A stretch of 33,564 nt of DNA from an uncultured Opitutia bacterium. GTDB lineage: Bacteria; Verrucomicrobiota; Verrucomicrobiia; Opitutales; JABJCN01. The notes below the pieces were generated by a model. The model was not told the DNA's origin and searched no databases. It was given only the letters and a program-made list of their open reading frames with translations. The stretch lies in assembly GCA_913048125.1 (NCBI GenBank), contig CAJWWL010000005.1, forward strand, positions 1-33,564, given 5' to 3'. Of the stretch, positions 1-7,741 are shown piece after piece. The first letter of the stretch is position 1; each line of letters starts with the position of its first letter. Position numbers and translations under genes: made by a program.

Positions 1-1263
1 CTGTTTCCAGACATGCTGGACTATTACGTTAGAAAAGATGCTAATGGCGAAGGCGTTCTATCGAAGATGCTCTCCAGAATTCCCGACCAACCTCTGGCTG
101 CAGGACTACTTGACGTTCGAACAGTTCTTTTTGGGGGAATTCTAGGTTCCCTTTATTCGCTGCTTCAATTTATTTTCTCTCCGATTTGGGGCGGACTTTC
201 AGACCGGATCGGCAGGCGTCGAGTGCTTCAGTACACTGTAGCCTCAACGGCAATTGGCTATCTAATTTGGGTGTTTTCTGGAAACTTTTGGCTGTTGGTT
301 CTGTCGAGGGTTACAGCTGGTATCGCAAGCGGTAACATAGCAGTAGCAACAGCTGCGGTGGCAGACCTTACATCTAGGGAGAACCGTTCTAAAGGCATGG
401 CCCTTGTGGGTATTGCATTTGGACTAGGTTTTGTTGTAGGTCCAGCAATAGGTGGTGTATCTGCTGGGTTGAGCGCAGATTGGGATAAATTTGGACTCAA
501 TCCTTTTTCTTTCCCTGCATTGATTAGTCTTGGACTCGCTCTAACAAACCTTTTTCAGATCCAGAAGTATTTTAAGGAGACACTGCCTACCGAAAATACC
601 AATGTAGGCAATGCAACCCCATCAAGCGATCTTGGACGCTACCCAGTGTTTTCACTATTGAGAACAGGAGCTCGTCCAGTAGTACTGCTATGTTTGCTTC
701 ATTTGATTTTCTTCACTGTATTCAGTGGGATGGAGTTCACATTGACCTTCCTTGCTAAGGAACGGCTTGGGTTCGACGCCAAATTCAATGGCTACATGTT
801 TATAGTTATTGGGGTCACCATGATTATTGTACAAGGTGCTGTTGTGCGAAGATTGGCCAAACCAGTAGGTGAAAAGAAACTGACTGCTGCTGGTATTCTT
901 TTCGCTATGGCTGCTTTTTGGCTTTTGGCTACAGCACCTTCAGTAGATGTGAAGGAATTTTTCTCATCTGCATTTTTCAACAGCCAGTTCATGTGGGGCT
1001 TAGTCTGCATGTCTTGTGCAATTGGTCTCGTTAGTCCATGTATCTCAGCGCTAGTCTCTCTACACTCTTCACCACAGCAACAAGGCAGAAACCTCGGTTT
1101 ACTTCGCTCAGCAGGTGCCTTGGCTCGCGTAATAGGACCAGTTATGGCAGCAATTCTCTACTTCGTACAATCTGCTGGGTTAGCCTACAAGACAGGAGCT
1201 TGTATTCTTTTATTACCTTTTGCTCTTACTATGTTTGTCAAAACACCTACACAAAAGAATTGA
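1..1263 (+). CDS. MFS transporter (TetA/multidrug-efflux-like), 5' end truncated by window start
   Basis: ORF 13-1263 stays open to base 1 (LFPD-MLDYY). Multiple hydrophobic helices and the MFS loop motif GGLSDRIGRRRVL. Confidence 0.85.
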   Translation: MFPDMLDYYVRKDANGEGVLSKMLSRIPDQPLAAGLLDVRTVLFGGILGSLYSLLQFIFSPIWGGLSDRIGRRRVLQYTVASTAIGYLIWVFSGNFWLLVLSRVTAGIASGNIAVATAAVADLTSRENRSKGMALVGIAFGLGFVVGPAIGGVSAGLSADWDKFGLNPFSFPALISLGLALTNLFQIQKYFKETLPTENTNVGNATPSSDLGRYPVFSLLRTGARPVVLLCLLHLIFFTVFSGMEFTLTFLAKERLGFDAKFNGYMFIVIGVTMIIVQGAVVRRLAKPVGEKKLTAAGILFAMAAFWLLATAPSVDVKEFFSSAFFNSQFMWGLVCMSCAIGLVSPCISALVSLHSSPQQQGRNLGLLRSAGALARVIGPVMAAILYFVQSAGLAYKTGACILLLPFALTMFVKTPTQKN

Positions 1264-1330
1264 AAAAAACTTACAGCAAAGGATAATAAGCAAACATTTT
1301 ACCCTAGGTAATCACTTAATCCAACAATCC

Positions 1331-1364
1331 AGCAGCTGGAATCCAATGGACCAGCTGCTATTTT
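1331..1364 (+). terminator. Putative intrinsic terminator after the MFS gene
   Basis: Perfect 9-bp inverted repeat AGCAGCTGG (1331-1339) / CCAGCTGCT (1351-1359), 11-nt loop, followed by ATTTTAG. The T-run is short. Confidence 0.45.
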
Positions 1365-1380
1365 AGTATCACAGCAACAA

Positions 1381-3240
1381 ATGGACAAAGAGGTCATAGA
1401 CGCTCTAATTGAAAAAAAGCCCAAGTTGATCGCTTACCGCGAGAAACTTGAAGCGATGCAACCAGGCTCGTTTATAGTTCACAAAAGCTGGGGGCTTGGA
1501 CAAATCGTAAGTTACGATCAGGCGCTAGGCAAAGTGATCATAAATTTTGAGAATGAGGAAAAACAGGGTCACGCAATGGATCCAGCCTTTTTCGTAGACA
1601 AAATTGATGTGATACCTGAAGGCCACATCATAGCAAGGCATCGTCAGGATCCCGCTGAAATTGATCAGCAACTTAAAGATTCAAGAGTCGAAATCATCAT
1701 ACAAATTCTTCAACAGAAAAATAATCGCCAAGCATCCATACTGGACATTGAGAAAACACTTTCACTGCTGATTGGTGAGAGCAAGTACAAGAAATGGTGG
1801 AATGCCACCAAGAAAGAACTCGTTAAGGACCCCCGGATAGGTGTACCTGCAAAAAAGTCAGAGCCATACATCTTGCGTGATGTTCCCATCAGCCCAGAGG
1901 AGGAAATACTGGAAGAATTTCGCAGCATACGAAATTCAAAGAATAAGATATTACTAGCCGAGAAGCTCTTCGCACTTTCCACTGACAAAACTGATCTTAA
2001 GAAGGATTTACCTGAGATACTTGATACGCTCACGCAGAGTATCAAAGAATCATCGTCGCAACTCAGCCAAGCTGACCGCCTTCATGGAGTTTGGGTGCGT
2101 AATGATCTCGCAAGGGATATCCATGAAGATGTTGAAATCTTAGAACCAACATCAGCTTCAATCATTCAGGAGACAGCCAGTTTTGTGAATCTAGCGGCAG
2201 ATCTCCCATCTGGATACTACGGCCGACTATTGGACCTACTGACGAGAGTTTTCCCTGAGAAATGGACGACGATAACACTCAGCATTATCAAGGAGGGATC
2301 AGGAAAACTATTAAGCGAGGCAATCAGCTTCCTAACAAAGCAGGATCAATGGGATCTTCTACAAGAATCCATGGATCGTTGGGTTTCTGAACAAGGCATA
2401 AAAAGCCCGGTTCTACTTTGGATTGTAAAAAACAGACAAACCAAGAAATACGAGAAGACATTAAACAGCTTAGCCACCCCCAAGCTTCTAAGCGCAATCT
2501 TCTATGCTATTGACTACGAGGCACTGCAAAAGACTACTAACAAACGGATACCATTAGCTGATGTATTAAGCGAAGATAGAGATCTCATACCTGACCTTCT
2601 CGCAGATGCAGATGTTGAAACTGCTCGTGATCTCGCGCAAAGTCTTATAAGCAATCAAGGTTTCGAAGAGTTGACAAAAAAATCCCTTCTAGCTCGATTT
2701 ATTAGACAATTTCCAACGATACAGGAACTGGTAACCGGAGATGTTTCTGAGGTCAAAGATGACCTTATTGTATCACAGAAGAGCTTTGATGCCAGACAAC
2801 TTGAGTACAAAGAATTGGTCGAAGTCAAAATACCAGAAAATAAAGAAGCTATTGCGACAGCCCGTGAACATGGTGATCTCAGAGAGAATGCTGAGTACAA
2901 AATGGCCCGTGAGGACCAAACCACTCTAATGGCAAGAAAGGCTCAGCTCGAAGTAGATTTACAGCGTGCACAAATAACCGACTTTACTGCGGTATCTGCC
3001 GATGCAGTAGGTATAGGCAGTATCGTCGACTTAGAAGCAGGTTCTACGGGCCAAAAAGTTACCTACTCGATTCTAGGTGCTTGGGATAGTGATCCTGACA
3101 AAAACATTCTTTCTTACAAAACCCCATTAGGACAAAGCCTTCTTGGTAGTAGCGTGGGCGAGTCCGTAGAAATCGAAATAGACAATCTACGAGAGACTTG
3201 GACAGTTAAGGGACTAGCTCGTTGGGTAGACAATAATTAA
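1381..3240 (+). CDS. greA: GreA-type transcript cleavage factor with a long N-terminal extension
   Basis: 619-aa ORF. The C-terminal ~150 aa has the GreA coiled-coil tip EHGDLRENAEYKMAREDQ and the GreA C-terminal domain. The N-terminus has a CarD/SH3-like segment (GSFIVHKSWGLGQIVSYD). Confidence 0.85.
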   Translation: MDKEVIDALIEKKPKLIAYREKLEAMQPGSFIVHKSWGLGQIVSYDQALGKVIINFENEEKQGHAMDPAFFVDKIDVIPEGHIIARHRQDPAEIDQQLKDSRVEIIIQILQQKNNRQASILDIEKTLSLLIGESKYKKWWNATKKELVKDPRIGVPAKKSEPYILRDVPISPEEEILEEFRSIRNSKNKILLAEKLFALSTDKTDLKKDLPEILDTLTQSIKESSSQLSQADRLHGVWVRNDLARDIHEDVEILEPTSASIIQETASFVNLAADLPSGYYGRLLDLLTRVFPEKWTTITLSIIKEGSGKLLSEAISFLTKQDQWDLLQESMDRWVSEQGIKSPVLLWIVKNRQTKKYEKTLNSLATPKLLSAIFYAIDYEALQKTTNKRIPLADVLSEDRDLIPDLLADADVETARDLAQSLISNQGFEELTKKSLLARFIRQFPTIQELVTGDVSEVKDDLIVSQKSFDARQLEYKELVEVKIPENKEAIATAREHGDLRENAEYKMAREDQTTLMARKAQLEVDLQRAQITDFTAVSADAVGIGSIVDLEAGSTGQKVTYSILGAWDSDPDKNILSYKTPLGQSLLGSSVGESVEIEIDNLRETWTVKGLARWVDNN

Positions 3241-3269
3241 CACCAATACAGTCATCTTAAGCGTCAACG

Positions 3270-3347
3270 AGCTTACCGCGGCTGGGTTGTACACTGCTTA
3301 ATGCTGGAAACGGTTGGCGAGTGTAAGAAGATCAGTCGCGGGAAGCT
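3270..3347 (+). other. Inverted repeat / potential structured RNA between convergent greA and ftsZ
   Basis: AGCTTACCGCGGC (3270-3282) pairs with GTCGCGGGAAGCT (3335-3347): 12/13 as + strand RNA with one G-U. Nested TACACT/AGTGTA (3290-3295/3320-3325) and a GAAA-loop mini-hairpin. Confidence 0.35.
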
Positions 3348-4609
3348 TACTTCAAAAGAATCTTTATACCCCTTCTTAAGTAAGTTGGTACATCAAGGTC
3401 TTCACCATTGAAAAGATTTTTTTCGGTTTTGTCGAAAAATCCGCGGCTCTCATCAATATCATCCAAAAATTCGAACTCACCTTGAGTTGTGCTTGAATGA
3501 ACCAAGTCCCTTTTTGTGGACCTTTTGGTTTTACTTGTTTTGTCAGGCTGATCGAAATTGAGTAGTTCTTCTCTTTGAGATGCTTCAGGAATCTTTCTTA
3601 ATCTACGAGAAGAGTTCAAATTGGTCGTTCCCAAAATAAACACTTCAATGGTATCACCTTGGTTCTCATCGATTACTGCACCCATTGCAGTATTTTCTCC
3701 TCCACCAAACTCAGAGTGTAGAAAATTCATAATTTGAGTGACCTCACCCATTCCTAAGTTTGGACCACCTGTGATATTGACAATGAGATTGTCAGCCTTG
3801 AGAGAGTTTACAGGAGTACGCAGCATTGGGCAAAGTGTCAGGTTCTCAAGAGCTTTGGTTGCAGCATCTTCACCAGATCCAATACCAACACCAAATAATG
3901 TCTTTCCTCCACGCTCAACGAATGCGTTCCGCAGAGTACTGTAATCAATATTGCAAATACCAGTCTTGCAAATGAGCGACAAGATAGCCTCTATTCCTGT
4001 CCTGATCCAATCCTTAGCCTGAGCAAAAGCTTTCAAAACACTTGAATCTCCATCATCTCCTTGAAGAAGAACATCATTAGGAAGAGGTATTACAGCGTCG
4101 GATGCTTTGCGTAGTTTCATAAGCCCTTCATCTGCTAGATTCTTTTTTCTAGCACCCTCAAATGTAAAGGGGAGTGTAACATAAGAGATAACAAGTGCAT
4201 CCATCGAAGATGCAACTTCTGCTACGACAGGAGCAGCACCAGTCCCCGTACCGCCACCAAGTCCTGAAATGACAAATACGATGTCTGGATTACCAATTAT
4301 ATTTCGGAGTGTATCACGATCTTGATCAGCAGCATTATGGCCAAGTTCCGCCTCGCCACCAGTCCCAAGCCCACGAGTGACATTCCTCCCTATCAAGCAT
4401 TTATTATCTGTAGGAGAATTCTCAAGTGCAGCTCGGTCTGTATTTACGATAGAAAACTTACAATTTCCTAAACCAGAAATCTCTAGGCTCAAGCAATCGA
4501 CAATATTAGAACCAGCGCCACCGACACCGATAATTTGTACCCTCAAGCCGTTTTCTTCGCTGCTACCACTAAACATTTTGTTGGGGATATTGAAATTATC
4601 ATTGTTCAT
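3347..4609 (-). CDS. ftsZ: Cell division protein FtsZ
   Basis: Tubulin signature GGGTGTGAAPVVAE, NTDRAAL, TRGLGTGGEAELG, PFTFEG, C-terminal peptide DVPTYLRR. Located after ftsA in the dcw order. Confidence 0.95.
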   Translation of the reverse strand: MNNDNFNIPNKMFSGSSEENGLRVQIIGVGGAGSNIVDCLSLEISGLGNCKFSIVNTDRAALENSPTDNKCLIGRNVTRGLGTGGEAELGHNAADQDRDTLRNIIGNPDIVFVISGLGGGTGTGAAPVVAEVASSMDALVISYVTLPFTFEGARKKNLADEGLMKLRKASDAVIPLPNDVLLQGDDGDSSVLKAFAQAKDWIRTGIEAILSLICKTGICNIDYSTLRNAFVERGGKTLFGVGIGSGEDAATKALENLTLCPMLRTPVNSLKADNLIVNITGGPNLGMGEVTQIMNFLHSEFGGGENTAMGAVIDENQGDTIEVFILGTTNLNSSRRLRKIPEASQREELLNFDQPDKTSKTKRSTKRDLVHSSTTQGEFEFLDDIDESRGFFDKTEKNLFNGEDLDVPTYLRRGIKILLK

Positions 4610-4615
4610 GGAGAA

Positions 4616-5818
4616 TTACCTTTGGGATGTGAACATGCCTTTTAGTTTTCTTATGAGACCACTACTGCGTTGCTGAACTGCTGGATAGTGTTTTGCAGCA
4701 TGAAGCATCAATCCAATTGCGGTACTGTTTTCGGGAATACGTAAAGACTCATCTACCCAATTTGGTGGATATCCTTGCTCAGAGGGTATTCCAAAGAACT
4801 CAGAGGCCAATTCTAAGGCTCCTCGCAATTGAGAACCTCCACCGGTAAGTACAATATGCCTTGGCGCTTCTTCTTTAATCAAATCACTCAATTCATCCTT
4901 GATCACTAGAAAAAGCTCCTCAGCACGAACTTTAAGTATCTTGTGGATTGAGCGCAATGGAATCTCTCTATCACCTATTGAATAATCGCCGCGGAGCCAA
5001 ACCTTCTGCTTGTTGTCTACCTCATCAATAAGCAAAGTACCTTCACGCTTTTTTAAATCTTCTGCTGAGCGGGTATTAATTCTCAGTCCCATACTAAGGT
5101 CATTAGTAAAATGATCACCTCCAACACAAACTACACCCGTACGAATAACGTAATTATTTCGGTACAATGCGTAATCAGTAGTCCCTCGACCAATGTCAAT
5201 AACCAGAGCACCTGTTTCCTTCATGGGTGGAAAGACTGAGGACTCGCCGGAGCAGATGCTTGAAAGTATCATATCATCTACATCCAAACCAAAACCATTG
5301 ATCGCATGAATATGATTCCCAATGGCGTTTTCATCACCATGTACGGCCCAGAAACCCACCTCAAGGTTGTCACCTTGGAGACCAACTGGCGACCGAACTG
5401 ACTTTCCATCTAGTAGAAAAGGATTACGGACATGATTTACATACAAACGACGTTCAGGTAGTCGACGGCTCTTAGCATCTTCAACTGCCCGAGTAACATC
5501 TTGCTCGACCACGCGCCCGTCATGCGAGCTAACATGCGCAGAGCCTCTATTGAACGTTCCTTCCAGATGACCACCAGACATAGAGAGGTAAATAGCATCT
5601 ATGTTGACGCCAGCGGAACGTTCTGCCTCAGCGATTGCAGCATGAGTAACTTTAGTGGCATCATTGAAGTCGATTATTTCCCCCTTCTTGATACCTGCTG
5701 AAATCTTTTTTCCGTAGCCAATGAGACTGACTGACTGTTCACCACCTAATTCTCCAACAAGTACAAGGACTTTTGAAGTACCTATCTCTACTGCACCAAT
5801 AATTTTATTCCGACTCAT
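4616..5818 (-). CDS. ftsA: Cell division protein FtsA
   Basis: Actin-like ATPase motifs (VEIGTSKVLVLVGE, VIDIGRGTTDYAL, IVLTGGGSQLRG). C-terminal amphipathic tail SSGLIRKLKGMF. Adjacent to ftsZ. Confidence 0.95.
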   Translation of the reverse strand: MSRNKIIGAVEIGTSKVLVLVGELGGEQSVSLIGYGKKISAGIKKGEIIDFNDATKVTHAAIAEAERSAGVNIDAIYLSMSGGHLEGTFNRGSAHVSSHDGRVVEQDVTRAVEDAKSRRLPERRLYVNHVRNPFLLDGKSVRSPVGLQGDNLEVGFWAVHGDENAIGNHIHAINGFGLDVDDMILSSICSGESSVFPPMKETGALVIDIGRGTTDYALYRNNYVIRTGVVCVGGDHFTNDLSMGLRINTRSAEDLKKREGTLLIDEVDNKQKVWLRGDYSIGDREIPLRSIHKILKVRAEELFLVIKDELSDLIKEEAPRHIVLTGGGSQLRGALELASEFFGIPSEQGYPPNWVDESLRIPENSTAIGLMLHAAKHYPAVQQRSSGLIRKLKGMFTSQR

Positions 5819-5833
5819 GATAGTAACAGATTT

Positions 5834-6796
5834 CTAAAAGAGTAAGGTTTGATTGGCTTTGTTTACACCACCCGATGAAGTGACCAATTCATTTTGAAAG
5901 CGTACGGTAGCTGACTTTCTCCCAGGCAAATCAATCAGCGCGAGAGGTGTCCATTCTTCCCTATCAGAATAACTTAGCACGTACTCCAAACGTACAAGCT
6001 GTGCTAGATAATCCATTTCGGTTGAAAAAATGATTTCCTTTGCATCTTTCGAACGAACACGAATTAAGCCCTCTAAGTCCTCTCCCCCCTTTGAGACGTC
6101 AAAACGAATCCGATTCCAATCACGAAGAATATCTGGATAGTGCACACGGGCGACATCCATAAGAGGCTTAATTTTGGCAACAACTTCTAATGGCAAGAAG
6201 CCATCTGGACCTTTCAAAAGGCGCCCTCCAAAGAGAATAGGCAGCTCATTAATAATGGCAGACGGATGACCAATACCTTCAAAAACAACACCCTGATCTG
6301 AAACAAGTAGACACTTCTTACCAGTGTCTGGGTCTGATATGTATATCTTAAGAATAGGCATATGCTCAGTGACCTTGACTCGCAAGATATCAGGATACCT
6401 ACGCTGCACTTCAGCATTCGCAACTTGTCCAAACTTATGAAGGCTCTCTTTTAACTCCAAAAGATCAATTTCCATCAAATCTGCATCCTTTGGTATAGAA
6501 AGAGCTTCCTGAAGCCAAACGTGGTCAAGGCTTCCGTTAGTGTGAAATTCTAATTTACCCAATTTACCGGAGGGACCAGCTAGATTCACATCGAGGGGAT
6601 TACTTGTGAAGTAACTAACAGCAAGTACTAGAAATGAGATACCGCTGATACCAGCTAGACATAGGGCAATCGTTTGGAAACGAATACGAATACGCCTCCA
6701 CCACGCAACTCGTGTTGATGGCTTTCGAACCTTAGACTGTCTAACTGCAGTCCAGTCCCTGCCTTTACTACGTTTAGCCTTGCTCTTATTAGACAT
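5834..6796 (-). CDS. ftsQ: FtsQ-like division protein (single TM plus POTRA-like domain)
   Basis: Basic N-terminus, one TM segment, POTRA-like stretch (WLQEALSIPKDADLMEIDLLELKESLHKFGQVANAEVQRRYPDILRVKVTEHMP). Located between ddl and ftsA. Confidence 0.75.
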   Translation of the reverse strand: MSNKSKAKRSKGRDWTAVRQSKVRKPSTRVAWWRRIRIRFQTIALCLAGISGISFLVLAVSYFTSNPLDVNLAGPSGKLGKLEFHTNGSLDHVWLQEALSIPKDADLMEIDLLELKESLHKFGQVANAEVQRRYPDILRVKVTEHMPILKIYISDPDTGKKCLLVSDQGVVFEGIGHPSAIINELPILFGGRLLKGPDGFLPLEVVAKIKPLMDVARVHYPDILRDWNRIRFDVSKGGEDLEGLIRVRSKDAKEIIFSTEMDYLAQLVRLEYVLSYSDREEWTPLALIDLPGRKSATVRFQNELVTSSGGVNKANQTLLF

Positions 6797-6805
6797 ATAA
6801 ATTTT

Positions 6806-7741
6806 TCAAGCCCACTTCTTTTGGAATCTTCCAATTGCAGGTGCTAGCATTTCACTAACTAGACCATCAAAGTCCCTGCCAGTACACATTGCGCTCATTG
6901 GCAGAAGACTATTCTCGGTCATTCCAGGCAGAGTATTTATTTCAAGCAAGAAGACCTCCCAACGTTTTCCATTTTCCTTTAGGATGAAGTCAGCCCGGGC
7001 AAAATCCCTACAGCTGCAAGCTCTGAAAATTACCTCAGCAGCAGACGTAATTGCCGTGTGCATCTTTTCAGTTATGCGAGCAGGGTACTCATAGTCAGTG
7101 AGACCATTGGTGTATTTAGAGTCATAATCATAGTCTCCACTCTTTGGAAGAATTTCAACAACACCTAGAGCTTTACCATTAAGTATGCCTACACTCATCT
7201 CGCGGCCCTGTATTCGTTTCTCTATGATCCAATCACCGTGGGGTAGACCTTCTAAATGATTTCTAATTTGCTGTTTTCCCTTAACAAAATGCAGCCCTAA
7301 ACTTGAACCTCCTTCGCTAGGTTTAACTACGATTTCATCACCAAGCGCCTTGAGTTCATGATCAAGGTCAACGTCATCGAGGGGATTGAACATAAATCCA
7401 GGAACAACCTTTAAGTTGGCAGCTACAGCTAAGTCCTTGGTGGTGGATTTATTAATGCAATTCCGACTAGCTCTTGCGCAACTGCCAGCATAAATAACTC
7501 CTTGCTTGTCAAGAAGGTCCTGTAAACGACCATCCTCCCCAAAGCTGCCATGCAATGCTGGAAAAACTATCGTATTGTCGTCACGAACATTACCCGGTAA
7601 CCGCAACCCCTGCAAGTCGACCAACTCAGTTCGATCCCAACTCTTGAGAATGGCTTTATGTATAGCCTCTCCTGAGCGAAGAGATACTTCTCGTTCACCA
7701 CCGTCACCTCCATACAGTACAATTATACTCAGATCCTTCAT
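6806..7741 (-). CDS. ddl: D-alanine--D-alanine ligase
   Basis: ATP-grasp motifs (YGGDGGEREVSLRSG, VKPSEGGSSLGLHFVK, FLLEINTLPGMTENSLLP). The likely start is the ATG at 7741, overlapping the murCB stop (ATGA). The ORF track start at 7756 is an upstream in-frame alternative. Confidence 0.92.
   Translation of the reverse strand: MKDLSIIVLYGGDGGEREVSLRSGEAIHKAILKSWDRTELVDLQGLRLPGNVRDDNTIVFPALHGSFGEDGRLQDLLDKQGVIYAGSCARASRNCINKSTTKDLAVAANLKVVPGFMFNPLDDVDLDHELKALGDEIVVKPSEGGSSLGLHFVKGKQQIRNHLEGLPHGDWIIEKRIQGREMSVGILNGKALGVVEILPKSGDYDYDSKYTNGLTDYEYPARITEKMHTAITSAAEVIFRACSCRDFARADFILKENGKRWEVFLLEINTLPGMTENSLLPMSAMCTGRDFDGLVSEMLAPAIGRFQKKWA

Noticed and set aside
1710-2045. 111-aa Ser-rich minus-strand ORF in greA
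   Set aside because: Antisense by-product of the greA codon pattern.
5160-5220. FtsA phosphate-2 motif DIGRGTTD (second Gly replaced by Arg)
   Set aside because: This motif is variable among FtsA proteins (e.g. Thermotoga also deviates), so it is not a convincing anomaly.
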